Notes: generated by a model from the sequence alone, not told the origin. A DNA stretch of 64,000 nt from Megalopta genalis (GCF_051020955.1 NC_135016.1:17404501-17468500), one strand, 5' to 3'. Positions 1 to 11,030 are shown, numbered from the stretch's first letter. Numbers and translations: made by a program.

Positions 1-240
1 TATCCGTATCTGTTGCAAAAAAAGACAGAAGTAATTTCGAAGTTTCATTCTTTCTTTAGTCAGTTTAGTACGATAGATTGAACGAAGTGTATCAATATTA
101 TGAAAAGAACAGCTTCTATTCTTTTTACTTTTCCAAATTATAAATTCTCAGCTTTGTAATAAATACATAAAATCTGTAGTCTATTTATTACAATAAATAA
201 CGCACGTAAAACTTTGTTACGATCTACGAGTAATTGTTAC

Positions 241-397
241 TACAGTAATGTCTCTCTAATTGACGCTTCGTTTTTATAGTTGTTGATAATTCGTAACTGT
301 AAATCGAGGCGCAAGACTCGATTTAATCGTATCTCCTCTTCCCAAATTGTCCATTTCTGTGCGCAATCTAAGCGTCACTAAGGGAGACATTACTATA
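241..397. mobile_element. Family A palindromic MITE, internally deleted
   Basis: The element opens with TACAGTAATGTCTC and closes with GACATTACTATA, the inverted terminal sequence of family A, with TA at both edges. The left arm jumps from TTGACGCT straight to the central CGTTTTTATAGTT segment, so most of the left inner arm is deleted. The right arm is intact (CGTATCTCCTCTTCCCAAAT, then AGCGTCACTAAGGGAGACAT). It carries no coding sequence. A TA target and CAG/CTG ends suggest mobilisation by a Tc1/mariner/pogo-type transposase, which is an inference. Confidence 0.85.
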
Positions 398-440
398 TTT
401 CTGTTCACAAGCCGAGGAACAATTGGAGAAAATTTACCGC
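398..440. mobile_element. Family B-type right end, abutting a family A copy
   Basis: This short piece (CTGTTCACAAGCCGAG, then AATTGGAGAAAATTTACC) matches the right end of the family B variant seen at 54.1 kb. It follows directly on the end of the family A element, so the two ends are either fused or nested. Confidence 0.6.
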
Positions 441-820
441 AATTGGCAACATTTTCACCGACGCTTGCGCGTCGTGTATAGAATGTACGTTTGCAAATTG
501 TAGGGCTAATGTTTCAATCATTTGAATCAACAAATAGGGTATTCTATTCTAGATCATTGCACGCACGCTGTCACATTTTTACGTTATCCCTCCCCTCTCC
601 GTGAACAGCGATGCGCGTTCAGCAACTGCACTCGTAGCGGCCCGGCGGAATTGTTGCTCGTGCAAGAAATTTCATTTCATTCGGATATTTTACTCGAGTA
701 AGAATTCATTCGGCCGCTTGTTCGGGTAAACCTATAGCGGAGTGCCCAGCTCTGATAAGAAACGACGCGACCGAGGATCCCAAGGTGCCCGCGGCCCGAG
801 CAGCCGCAGCGACAGGTGAG

Positions 821-858
<38 letters not shown>

Positions 859-1591
859 GTGTTCTTGCGGGCCCGGTTATTATTTGGGACGACACCGGGA
901 GAAACCTGCCACCGGGGGTTGTATCCATTACCCGTTGAGGAAGTTTATTTGCGTCAACGGGGAGCATTTTTCACGGCGCGGCCGACAGGGAACCGCGGCG
1001 CGCGGGCGTGACGAGGTCGGACGATTCCCTGCTCTGTTCGGCGGACAATGGTGTCACGTTGCACAGTTTCATGCTCGTCGACCTGGTTTATTTTTCGTCG
1101 GTGGCATTCAATCATGGACGCGTCCCCGCCGAGCCTCCCGGCCCCTCCTCTCCGCCCCTCGCTGCTGCTGCCGCTATTATGTCGCGGAAAATCGACGCTG
1201 CAAAAGTGATCCATAACGGGTGAAAGACGACACCGGACGGCTTTTTCCCTCCCGACGACTCGCGTCTCTCATTATGCGCCCATTCAAACGCGCCACGCGT
1301 CCGAGTTTTCCAACGACAATCGATACCGTTCCAACGAAACGACACGCACGTGCGTGCACACGGCCCGTCGACGCTCGCGCTCGCGCGATTCGCATATTTT
1401 TGCATAGCTTACGCGCGATGACAGGACCCTGTCCGGCCGAATTATCCGGCGATCGCCTGTTCCTGCAGCCTCTGACCCCCTATTCTACCGATACCCGATC
1501 ATCGGGACGCTTTTGTTTTCAAGCCTCCTGGAAATGAACGCGATCACCGTGGCGGATTCCACGGTGGACATGCGTCGACGGCTGATCGACG
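441..1591. other. Unique sequence with a GA tract, no supported gene
   Basis: The first part is AT-rich. From about 600 onward it is CpG-rich, with many CG dinucleotides between 950 and 1450. A (GA)n tract lies at 828-856. The overlapping short frames on both strands have no recognisable domain and look like by-products of GC-rich composition. No promoter or exon can be supported. Confidence 0.6.
828..856 (+). repeat. (GA)n microsatellite
   Basis: Nearly pure GA dinucleotide run. It is one of about a dozen such tracts in the window, most of them GA on the plus strand. Confidence 0.95.
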
Positions 1592-1685
1592 TACAGTAAA
1601 TTCTCTCTTCGATTTTCCTTCGGTTTCTAAACGTGTCTCACAAAAGTGAATAATTTGGGAAGAGGAGCTACGATTAGTCGATTAC
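1592..1685. mobile_element. Family B MITE, left half only
   Basis: It starts TACAGTAAATTCTC, continues with TTTTCCTTCGG, and reaches the shared inner arm AATTTGGGAAGAGGAG followed by ACGATTAGTCG. The right half is missing. The sequence passes directly into a family C fragment. Confidence 0.75.
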
Positions 1686-1816
1686 CGTAATAGCAAAATT
1701 AACAAAAGAAAAAGCATCTCAGCCATCGTCTAGTAGACTTATCCTTCTATCGCCCGAAAAAAATTCAGCATTATTTGGTTCAGTTTTAAAATAGTCATTG
1801 CGCTTGAAAAGCTGTC
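1686..1816. mobile_element. Family C fragment, one arm
   Basis: This segment (TAATAGCAAAATTAAC, then CATCGTCTAGTAGACTTATC and GGTTCAGTTTTAAAATAG) is homologous to the right arm of the complete family C palindrome at 17.3-17.8 kb. The opposite arm is absent. Confidence 0.75.
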
Positions 1817-2154
1817 CGAATACTTTTGCGACGTACGCGTGAAACAGAATGCGAAAGATGTGCGCGTCGGACGAGATTAGACAGGCCCAGGTATGAAATA
1901 TCCGCTGGTAAAACAGACGTGAAATGTTCCTTTGTGCGTCCAACATTCGCGTCGCACAGACGGAAGATGAATTTTTCCAACGGAGACATTAACGCGGCCT
2001 CGTTCACACGACGCACCCCGCACGCAATAAGTAGAACAGACGCTCGCGTCCCGCGATAATTGCACGGCCTAGCTTCGATGGCCAGATGTCAATAAAATAG
2101 ATGCGGAGATTGCATTCTGTCGATTAAATATCGTTATGTTCGTTAGTGTCACGC

Positions 2155-2198
<44 letters not shown>

Positions 2199-2936
2199 AC
2201 GATCCGAGGGAATCAAAGCTCGGGACACTTGCCACGGAGACGCGGCTATCGACAAGAATTATTGAGAAAGTGCCACCACGGTCTATGATTTCTGATATGT
2301 GGCTCGAGAATTTCGACCTTCTTGAACTGGGTTACGGATAGAACTGTCTGCGACTCGGCTGTCGACACAAATTGTATCGCTCGCGACGTAACGCGCGCGC
2401 GTTCGTCGCACACACGAAATCGAAAAAATATAAAACGACGCGAAAGCATTTTTTTATTTTGCGGTTACTCTGTTCCGCACACATTGCGTGCTATTCGCGA
2501 ATCGATGTCGAAACAACTGAAAAATGTTATTGGAAGGGGTGCGAAATAGAATATGCTATAGCTGTGTTAACATCGCGAGGTTATTTTTGAACATTTGGAT
2601 TCTGACAATTAATATAACTTTGACACCGGAATTATTTGCCCAAACCCTGGAATTATTTGCTCGCGTTTGGAAATTAATTTTTGCGTTAATCCATCGTATC
2701 GTCCTAATTTCGTCAGGTTCTGCGAAACGCGAGACTGTTAAAAATGTGCAATAATTGCTGTTATATCACTTAACTGTTCAGTTTTTATTCGATCATATAA
2801 AATGCTTTAATTTTATTAAATGTTTCGAGGTTGTAGGCGTGGCGGTCGAAGCGTTTATTGAAATTTTCACTAGTTTCATTAAAATTTATACAGAAACTAA
2901 CGTGTCAAGAGGAAGGACATCAAAAAATCGAATGGT
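1817..2936. other. Unique sequence with a CT tract
   Basis: The left part is moderately GC-rich and the part from about 2400 is AT-rich. The phrase GGAATTATTTGC occurs twice near 2630-2660. A (CT)n tract lies at 2155-2197. Short frames here show no family resemblance. No gene is supported. Confidence 0.55.
2155..2197 (+). repeat. (CT)n microsatellite
   Basis: Pure CT run of about 43 bases, equal to GA on the minus strand. Nearly every other long tract in this window is GA on the plus strand. Confidence 0.95.
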
Positions 2937-3182
2937 TTAAGCCTTTGCACTCGAAGCCATTTGAATAGTAAATCTAAAATAATTTCTCTGACTTATTCTG
3001 ACTTATACTTACACATTACTTACATTTTATTTATTTATTTTATTGTGACGACTCGTAGAACAGTTACACTTTTAACGATGTTTTAAATATAAACTTTGTT
3101 AATATAAAAATTATCTTGGAACGTGTTATAGCAAGAATCAGAACAAGAATCTCAGAGTCACCGCTCGAGTGCAAAGGGTTAA
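2937..3182. mobile_element. Family E piggyBac-like MITE
   Basis: The element is bounded by TTAA on both sides. Its ends are TTAAGCCTTTGCACTCGAAG and CGAGTGCAAAGGGTTAA, which are inverted copies. The AT-rich interior contains ATAAACTTTGTTAATATAAA and CAGAGTCACCGCTCGAG, both seen in the other E copies. There is no transposase frame. The TTAA borders suggest piggyBac-type integration. Confidence 0.85.
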
Positions 3183-3942
3183 TAAACAAAATTATAGATC
3201 AACCTAAATATTGCTACATTTTCGTCGAAAAGGACCGCCCGTTTGAACATTAAAAAGAGAGCAATTCCACCCAAAGGAATTTTCATTAGCGAACCGCATA
3301 GTCTACGCGCAAAGACATCCCCGAAAATTCCGATTAATTGTCCGCAAAGCAAGGGTCTCGTTACGAGCCCCTCCGAAGAGTTCTTCGTCGAAGGAACAGT
3401 CTCGTCCCCGGGCAGAAATTCGAGTCGTCCGATTTATGCGCATCGAAACAGAGCCCTCCGCGTTTTTTTTCCGTCTTCGGATTTGTGCTGGCGCAGGTAT
3501 TCCGGCGTTAACGAATCCGAGCTCACCGGGGAGTCCGGCGGAGGCGCAGGACCGTGCGCCATTTCCGGTCGGCGAAATTGGGCGATTCATGGGCGCGAAA
3601 CAACGTTAATTACCGTGGCCCTCGAGAAAATGCAATCAGCGCTTAATGTGACGCGGCCGTGTCAGCGTCGACTCTCCCGGCGGGCGGCAAAACAAACGAA
3701 CATTCCTCGGCCGTGCGAGCGATCCGCGTCTACGGCCAAATTGCCGGTATAATCGGGGCAAATCGGATCAGCAATAACGATTCGGTTGATACGCTCATTA
3801 ACACGCTCTCCGGCAGCTTCTTTCAGCCGCGGCCCCTCGTAATCGTCGTTAGACCGCGCGTATTTATATGCAAAATTGTCTGCGCGCTCTGTGTGCGTTC
3901 GTTGGACGATCCGATCGTTGCCGCCATAAACGCGCAAAATTC
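3183..3942. other. Unique GC-balanced sequence
   Basis: CpG-rich DNA without recognisable repeats. A 169-residue frame (3243-3752) and a 142-residue frame (3659-4087) are present. Neither shows a known motif, and the second runs into a tandem repeat, so I do not call them genes. Confidence 0.5.
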
Positions 3943-4366
3943 CGTGGAATTACAAAATGTGTCGCGTATTTTATCCGTGAATTATATTGCGCGATTACAT
4001 TCTGAATTTAATGCACTCGCTTCTGTCAAGATTAAAATGATTTGTGAAAGGAACTGTTATCTGGAAAATATAAAAAGAAAAGCATAAAATTAGGCGGAAT
4101 TATAAAACGTAAGGTATTTTGTCTCGAAATTATTGTACAATATTTAGTGCACTTATTTCTGTCAAGATTAAAATGATTTGTGAAAGTAACTATTATCTGT
4201 AAAATATAAAAAGAAAAGCATAAAATTAGGCGGAATTATAAAACTTAATGTACTTCATCTCTAAATTATTGCACAATATTTAATGCACTTATTTCTGTCA
4301 AGATAAAAATGAATCATGAAAGTAAAAATTGACCACGTAAAACGTAAAAAAGGAACAGCATAGAAT
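3943..4366 (+). repeat. Tandem repeat, three units of about 136 bp
   Basis: The phrase TGCACT(C/T)(G/A)(C/T)TTCTGTCAAGAT recurs at 4012, 4148 and 4284, a constant 136-bp spacing. The first two units also share AAAATATAAAAAGAAAAGCA and TTAGGCGGAATTATAAAAC. The third unit degenerates after about 4320. The units contain no frame conserved between copies. Confidence 0.9.
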
Positions 4367-4527
4367 CGTGCATTGGAATTTTCAATGTCAATTTAAATAT
4401 TAGAATTTTAAATATTATCATTCCACGAATACACTGAAATCGTGGAAATCGTAATTGTAAAAATATCCGAAGCTGTTCTCGAACGGATGCGCAACGCGAT
4501 TACAGTGCTCTCGAGAAGAACTATACA

Positions 4528-4980
4528 TACAGGGTGTCCCAGGTTTTAATGTTCAAACTTTGTCGGTATATTCTATGGCACGAAGTAAGAAAAAAATGCT
4601 ATGTAATAAACATAGGTCATATAGAGCTTTATTAAGAAGTTATAACAAAAATTCGTTCCATGAAATGAATGAGAATAGCGACGAAATTCGCACGGTCATA
4701 AATTCGATCTTCGATCGATGTCAATCATGTATTCGTCGACAACGGTAGACATTTTGAAATGTATTAATAAACACAGCTTACATAAACACATGGCATGTGC
4801 TGATCTATTCAAGCCAATGCTCGCAGTAACAGCATGTTAATTACTATTCCTATTCTGAAGTTTTGTTATAACTTCTTAACGAAGCTCAATATGACCTATA
4901 TTTACATAACATTTTTTTCTTACTTCGTGCCATAGAATACACCGACAAAGTTTGAACGTTAAAACCTGGGACAGCCTGTA
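4528..4980. mobile_element. Family H palindromic MITE, 453 bp
   Basis: The ends are TACAGGGTGTCCCAGGTTTT and its near-exact inverse AAAACCTGGGACAGCCTGTA. The inverted arms run about 130 bp (roughly 4528-4665 and 4845-4980), both containing the sequence that reads TTTGTCGGT and CTATGGCACGAAGTAAGAAA from the outside in. The spacer of about 180 bp has no transposase resemblance. The first bases match family G but the rest of the arm does not. A 62-residue frame inside the left arm is not a gene. Confidence 0.9.
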
Positions 4981-5860
4981 TATTCCGGAGAAATGCTCGA
5001 ACGTGCGCGGACGTACAAGTTCGGGTAACAATCGCCCGGCAGTTTCGGGCGCGATTTCGTTTTCTTCGTCGCGGCCCGTTTTTCGTTTTAATTGAGTCGG
5101 CGCGAGGAAGATTTATTTGCTCGCGCGAGATTCGGTGTTCGACGAGAACACCGTAATATTTGCCGGAGCCGGACCGACGGGCCGGGCGAAATAACGGGGT
5201 AAAATGTTTGCGGACCGTCGCGGATTTAAAATCGCGAAACGCGAGCGCGGCGTACGAACGGGAAGAATGTATTTACGGAGGATCTCGCAGGATATCGATG
5301 AACGTGACGCGATGCGCTCTTGTTGCTCGTTGTTTATCCTGATTCCGATTCCATTATTTTTCTGTAAATCGGACCCCGCACCGCGTCCAATCGTAAACAC
5401 CGGCAGATAGGGGCCGGGCCGGGCCGGTTTGAGCGAGCGTTACGATGGTGGAGATTGAAACTGAAGCTAAAAACCGATGAAAAGGAAGGTGGCACGGGAG
5501 CTTTTGATATATTACTCGCCGGCAATGGTCGACAATGGTTTACACGCAGAATTATTGGATACGTTTGTTGCGGCAATAAATGGACTTGTTCGCTCGCGCC
5601 GTTCATGAAATTTAAATTCTAGAGGACAATGGTCGGTCGAGACTGTTTGTTAACCCTGCAAATGGAACATAATTTCTTTTATGCAACTCTTCCTGCACGC
5701 TCGTTTTTTCTATACATCGTTCGAACAGCGCGATCTCCGATCGCGAAATAAACGCTTCGTTCGAAGACCGAATTGCAGATCGTGTTGCACAAATTCGAAG
5801 TGAAGTTTCCAATCTCGCGAAATAGGAATCATCTTTTTGTAAACTCGTAATCGGATCGGT
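4981..5860. other. Unique CpG-rich sequence
   Basis: This stretch contains CpG-rich DNA and a small GGGCCGGGCCGG cluster near 5410. Frames of up to 95 residues overlap on both strands without motifs. No gene or RNA is supported. Confidence 0.5.
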
Positions 5861-5996
5861 TATTACAATCGATGAAAATTTCTTTTTAACAAAGAAACGA
5901 TTGGGTGATCAACAAATATTTCCATGTTTAAATTACTGTACTTGAGAGATCACCCAATCGTTTCTTTGTTAAAAAAAATCTTCATCGATTGTAATA
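5861..5996. repeat. Foldback 1: 50-bp stem with a 37-nt shared loop
   Basis: The left arm (5861-5910) and right arm (5948-5996) are inverse complements with a few mismatches. The innermost part reads AACGATTGGGTGATC on the left and GATCACCCAATCGTT on the right. The loop is 5911-5947. Stem identity is high while the loop is not palindromic. The stem has no similarity to that of the neighbouring foldback, yet the loops are the same. It could be a foldback transposon, a repair product or a hairpin RNA source. Confidence 0.9.
5911..5947 (+). repeat. 37-nt core, copy 1
   Basis: The core begins AACAAATATTTCCATG and ends TACTTGAGA. It matches the loop at 6060-6096 at 36 of 37 positions, the one difference being ACTGTAC against ACTCTAC. 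In both foldbacks the core is preceded by TC and followed by GA. I saw no third copy in the window. Confidence 0.9.
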
Positions 5997-6012
5997 GCGA
6001 TTTAACAGTGAT

Positions 6013-6144
6013 AACAGTGATTTTTAAGAATGATTTTTCTCACGGACCGTAAAACGTTCAACAAATATTTCCATGTTTAAATTACTCTACTTGAGAGAAC
6101 GTTTTACGGTCCGTGAAAAAAATAATTCTTAAAAATCACTGTTT
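6013..6144. repeat. Foldback 2: 47-bp stem with the same 37-nt loop
   Basis: The left arm (6013-6059, starting AACAGTGATTTTTAAGAAT and ending CGTAAAACGTTC) pairs with the right arm (6097-6144, starting GAACGTTTTACGG and ending AAAAATCACTGTTT). The loop 6060-6096 is the second copy of the 37-nt core, in the same orientation as the first. The phrase AACAGTGAT is repeated just outside the left arm at 6004. The arms are unrelated to those of foldback 1. Confidence 0.9.
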
Positions 6145-7391
6145 CTTTGTCTCCTGACTAAACATCCCGTATATCGCGTGTACAATGTAAAACGCGACGA
6201 ATGACCGTTTTTGATTGGTGCGGAGAAGACCACACCAAAAATCCGATCGATGCGACGAAGAAGATTCTCTCTGTTTCACCTGAAATTGATATTCGCGGCT
6301 GCGATCCGAAGCGAAAAGGATGATGCCCCGTAAGACGCGTAACGCGTTCAACAATGCGAGAGAATCGGCGATCTCGAGAAACTTTGGCAACGGCTTTTTA
6401 CGATTCGGTAAACGACGCGTCGCGCGGAATTTTCGGGGTCGCTCGCCGATAATGCGCGCGGAAACAGGGAACTTTTTTCCGGCCGAACGGAACGAAACTC
6501 GCCTGGCCGTGCATTAGGGGATGGCGATCGGCCCCGAGAGCATTCGCGAACGGTTACGCTCGCGAGGTTACGATAACATCGAGCCAGGGGAGTTATCGTT
6601 CGTCGTTGCTCAAAGCCGAGGCGAAACGACGGCCGGAACCCGGGCCGGGCCGGGCCGAGTCGAGTCGAGTCGAGGCGAGTCGAGTCGGGCCGGGTCGGGC
6701 CGTGTTCCCGGGCAGCACCAGCGTCTTGTTGGCGGCTTTATGCATCAACCCCGTAACTGCGCCGCTAAGAGGGCCATTCTTGGCTGCATTACTTTTTGAA
6801 ACTACACCATTCTTCGCCGGGACGGCGAGCCGCGCCGGCGAAAAGCTCGTTCCCCGCCGCCGTTTCTTGGCCAACGATGTTATCGTTGTATACGACCCGC
6901 CCTTATTATCGACCTGACGCTTGTAAGGGCGTACCGTCGATTTCACCTGTCGCTGGAGCCGTTTCTGCGGCCCGCTAATGCCGGCCATTGTGCACGATTT
7001 AATGGGCGTGCATACGAACAAGCGGCGACGACCCGGCGGGGACGGGGGACCTTGTGTGTTTAGGAAAACTGGTCGTGATGGATTCTCTCTTCGACGTCTC
7101 TCTTCCCTTCCACGTTTCCTATCGTTCATCTTTGTGTATGCGCGATATGCACGCGCATCGTGAAATTATGTTCTCGTAGCGGAGACTCTGACCCCGGCGA
7201 AACCACGGATTTCACGTCGTTAAATTTACAGACGGACGGTTCGGGAGCCGATCAGCTTCGGTCCACTCTTTGTTTGGAAATTATTGGGATTACGGTTTGG
7301 ATTATTTCTCGAGTGAATGTGATATTAATCTTTTTTTCTGGAAAGCTTTATTTTTACTTTTATTCGAGAGAAGGTATATTAGATCTTGCAT
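6145..7391. other. Unique GC-rich sequence with a small minisatellite
   Basis: The middle of this stretch is GC-rich. A minus-strand frame of 178 residues (6593-7129) overlaps two plus-strand frames and is rich in Arg, Ser and Pro, as expected from GC-rich noncoding DNA. I see no domain, signal peptide or splice-framed exon I would call. Confidence 0.5.
6640..6705 (+). repeat. GGGCC/GAGTC minisatellite
   Basis: Five-base words alternate: GGGCC repeated three times, GAGTC repeated with a GAGGC variant, then GGGCC/GGGTC again. This simple sequence underlies the open frames on both strands here. Confidence 0.85.
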
Positions 7392-7550
7392 TGAAAATTC
7401 ATCAGAATTAAATTTTATATTAAAAATTCATCGGAATTAAATTTTATAATGAAAAGTCATTTTAATTAAATTTTATGTTAAGAATTCGTTTTAATTGAAT
7501 TTTATATTCAGAACTCGTTCCAATTACATTTTATATTAAAAATATCTATG
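7392..7550 (+). repeat. 29-bp AT-rich tandem repeat, about five units
   Basis: The word AATTAAATTTTAT (with variants AATTGAATTTTAT and AATTACATTTTAT) recurs near 7406, 7435, 7464, 7493 and 7522, a steady 29-bp period. The linking segment resembles TTAAAAATTCATCGG. The copies have diverged by point changes. Confidence 0.9.
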
Positions 7551-8586
7551 ACAATTAATTTTAAATACATGTCGAAAATTATGAACGAAAATTTGAACGA
7601 GTGCTGATTCTTCAAAATAAATGTATCGCAGAGTTTCCAACGAAAACTGTGACCGAAATAAAATTCTATTGAAAAAAAATTATCATAGCTACATACGTTG
7701 CAGAGTTCATTCGCACACACTACAAAATAATATATAATATCGATGATTAACAAATCCCCAACTCGTTCAGTATATTCGTATAATAATGTCGAAAGGGTTG
7801 ATAGAAGTTGTCAAAAAGAAGGTTCCACCAAAAAATTATGAATTCCGGGTTACAAAAGAAGATCCCGGTTTGTTTCCATATTTCGTATCTACGACGCTTC
7901 GGAACGGGATTTTTTCAGGACAATTAGGCATTTATCATCGTTGTAGAAAGGGCCAATGAAACGAAAGAGGAGACAGAAGGCCGACAGAGAAAATTTCATT
8001 TGCCGCGAGCTATAATATGTCGATAAACGAACGGGGACCGAATAACTGGGCGTGTCGCGATAATTATTTTCTAACAATCGACGCGGCGGCGGCGGCTCCC
8101 CGATATCCCGGGAATCGCGTTAAATATTTGCGATTAAATATTTACGATCATTATCGAGCGTTGCATCAGCGTTTTACGAGAGCGGGTCGCGTCGCGCGCG
8201 CTGCGGCCCGACGCCGCGTCGCGTCGGCCGGAAATTAATCGATACGCGATTTTGCTCGGAAAATTAATCGCCGGCGCTGGAAATTATTAAGCGGTATTAA
8301 TTATGTACAGTTGCGTATAAAAATGTGAGAATTGTTCGACGGCCGTGTCGTTTAATGGAGCAGGAAAGCCGGCGATCGAACGGATACAGGAGATTTTCGG
8401 AATTTACTTCGCGCGCGTTTCAACCGCGACAGAAATTTATAGCGCCACTCTGTGGACAGCTGTATCAACCAAATGCTTCCTTCGAAGCTTCGATATTTTA
8501 CGTTTCAATCGTTTGCGAGTGTTTTCTTTTCACTTTCTTTTGGACTACATTTTTACGCGCTTCTGTTTAATTCGATAAAGTTACTA
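7551..8586. other. Unique sequence
   Basis: AT-rich to about 7990, then CpG-rich with TTAAATATT and AATTAATCG words around 8120-8300. Short frames only. No repeat or gene recognised. Confidence 0.45.
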
Positions 8587-8771
8587 CACAGTAATGTCTC
8601 TCTAATTGACGCTCAGATTGTGTACAGAAATTTGGAGAGAGGAAATACGATTATTCGAGAGCCTTGCGGCTCGTTTTTATAGTTATATAGCATTTTCTTA
8701 GCTACCGATTGTCGAGATCGATAAGAACGAAACGTAAGGCTCGAATAATCGTATTTCCTCTCCCCAAATTT
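8587..8771. mobile_element. Family A MITE lacking its right end
   Basis: It begins ACAGTAATGTCTCTC and TTGACGCTCAGATTG, passes GAGGAAATACGATTATTCGA, turns at the centre, and returns as TCGAATAATCGTATTTCCTC and CCCCAAATT. The terminal 45 bp or so of the right arm are replaced by unrelated sequence. Confidence 0.85.
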
Positions 8772-9508
8772 ACGCGTCGCAAATCGTTTAAAAAAATTGC
8801 GTTATTATGAGACACGATTTTCTCCGGATGTTCCTTGCGCGTACAATCGTTCGCGTTAATCTGCCAAGAATTGGGAGTGTCTGGAGCAAGAGTTCATCAA
8901 GTTTAGTACCCGGCGCAGTTGCAGATCAGTATCATAAATCGTTTAGAGTGAAGCAGCGCGGAGAAGCGGGAACGAAGACCATCAACGACAGACCCAGGAC
9001 CGACCATTTTGAATGTCGCTCGTTTCACGATGACGACCGAATAAACGAACGAATGAACGATTGCGACGAACGCCATAGGGCAATCGAGCATAAGCAAATA
9101 GATGCAATTACGTGTCGGGGTGGAGAATTGAAATTAGCGCGCGCGCCCGCGCGCGGCAGTTTCGATGCGCATGCCAATACGCTGCAACGTCGGATAATTA
9201 GATCAAGTTTGGCCATTTATTAGTGCTACGCGTGCGACGGTCACGTCAATTACCCGGACTATATGCATACTAATCGCCTTTATGTAAATAGAATGAATAC
9301 GTAATCGCGTTTCGGAATCGTTACTCGTTAACCGGCGATCACCGCAAGTCGAAATCTTCGAGAGGCTCTTCAGCTATTTTGAAAAAACCTGTCATTCATG
9401 GATTTTTTCTAAAAAATTTAACGAATCACTTTTTTCTCACGATTATGATATTCTGGGGCGGTTAAACTTTAACTTATAGAGTTACGTACTTTTTAAATAA
9501 GGTGCTGT
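8772..9508. other. Unique sequence
   Basis: Mixed composition. A 138-residue frame (8807-9223) is rich in Arg and His and has no recognised motif. No gene is called. Confidence 0.4.
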
Positions 9509-9900
9509 TTAACGCTAGATTTATGGAGCCCGTCAAAATGACACTAATTTTTTAATCCTTTATACTCGAAGCTGTTTTAACTTCAAGGCTAGGATATTTC
9601 TTCCAATGTTGTATTATTTTTATATTGTTTGCGTATGAAAGTCAGTTCACTCGCTCGTACAATAACTATACTTTTTACAATTCTTTGAATATAAACAAAT
9701 TTATTAAATATATACAGCTAATTATATATATATATATATTATATAGCAATTTTTAACGGCGCCTCAGAGTCGCCATTCGAGTGCAATGGATTAATTTACA
9801 ATAACACTTGTTCAAAAAATCAGAATATACGTCTTATTGTTACTTTTATAAACTAATAGAAAACAGCACAGTTTCTTGTGCTCCGTAAATGTAGTGTTAA
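9509..9900. mobile_element. Family I TTAA element interrupted by a family E copy
   Basis: The left end TTAACGCTAGATTTATGGAG (9509) and right end GCTCCGTAAATGTAGTGTTAA (to 9900) are inverted copies, both bounded by TTAA. A family E element occupies 9552-9794. The right portion (TTACAATAACACTTGTTCAA, then AAAACAGC) is homologous to 25.64-25.83 kb. The host element is about 150 bp without its insert. Confidence 0.75.
9552..9794. mobile_element. Family E piggyBac-like MITE, nested in family I
   Basis: The ends are TTAATCCTTTATACTCGAAG and ATTCGAGTGCAATGGATTAA, flanked by TTAA. The interior has the family E words GAATATAAACAAATT and CAGAGTCGCCATTCGAG and a (TA)n run near 9725-9740. Its position inside family I shows it is the younger insertion. 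Confidence 0.85.
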
Positions 9901-10760
9901 AAACGAATCGATTAATTTCTTCAGAAAAGATGCATAGCAGATTGTTAACTACACTCGATAAGATAAATTGCAACCTGGTGTTTCGAAGCGAGAACAAAAA
10001 ATCGAGAAGAAAATATTACAATTCAAGTACACAGATCTCCAAGATTTTCAGCATGAGTCGAGTCGAAAATATTTGCTAGGAACGTATCACGCAAACATCG
10101 ACGACTTTGAATAATACAGAGTTACCTTCGCGGCGGCCTATTTAATGTTGAACGCTTATCCATCTCGAAATGTTCCATATCCCTTCGGCGTCCAACGGAA
10201 AACATCAAATTTTCAGCGGTTTAATAATTGAATATTGTGAATCCTCTTAGGCGAGCCGCGCATTAAGCTCCGTCCACCGAAATCAGTCGCCTCCGCCAAG
10301 GAAGGACCGAATTCGTTCGATCCATTGTCGAAATTCTTCGCGATACAATGCCGACATACGAAACATTTTCGCCGGCGATAGACTTTAATTGAGTGATACG
10401 TACACGCTGGAAAGTTATCAAGCACGAAGTTTCCTTATGTAACGGCCTATTAAATCTGGACGTGTGCCCTAGTGCAGTCTACATGTATAATGGTCGGAGT
10501 CCTTCGATAATTCCCATCCGATATGCAAAGAAGATTAATACGCCGGCCTGAACCAGTTACATCGTCGAACGGTGTTACGTGGCTGGACGATAAAGAAAGT
10601 GCCCGAGAGCCTCCGGGAGCCATTATTTCATTTTCCGGAACTTTATGCACCGATCGACAAGCCCCGCCCACATTTTATTCGAAAATCTCTATTCGTTTCT
10701 CGGCACTTTGCCGCGGAAACGACGCGACGGATACGACGTTTCACTTGCATACGCAATGCA
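9901..10760. other. Unique sequence
   Basis: No repeats recognised. Frames of 70-86 residues occur in overlapping phases at 10450-10905 without motifs. No gene is called. Confidence 0.4.
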
Positions 10761-10845
10761 TACGGTAAACTCTCCCGAATTTAACCTTGCCAAATTGTCC
10801 ATTTTGTTTAGAAGCCGAAGGAAAATTAGGGAGAATTTATTGTAT
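10761..10845. mobile_element. Family B MITE, internally deleted
   Basis: It opens TACGGTAAACTCTCCCGAAT and soon reaches the inverted right arm CCAAATTGTCCATTTTGTTT, then AAATTAGGGAGAATTTATTG. The whole centre is missing. Confidence 0.8.
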
Positions 10846-10951
10846 GCACTGCTTTTCGAAATGAAACGTCGTATCTGTCGCGTCGTTCCCGCAGCAAAGT
10901 GCTGAGAAATGAATAGAGACTTTCGAATAAAATTGTATAATTATATTAAAT

Positions 10952-11030
10952 ACAGTAAATTCTCCCTAATTTTCCTTCGGCTTGTAAACAAAAATGGACA
11001 ATTTGGCAAGGAAAATTCGACAAAATTCGT
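10952..11030. mobile_element. Family B MITE, left half
   Basis: It starts ACAGTAAATTCTCCCTAAT, then CTTCGGCTTGTAAACAAAAA and TGGACAATTTGG. The segment just after this element (CTAAATGAAACGTCAT, near 11050) resembles the segment after the previous family B copy (CGAAATGAAACGTCGT, near 10858), so a stretch including the MITE edge may have been duplicated. Confidence 0.75.
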
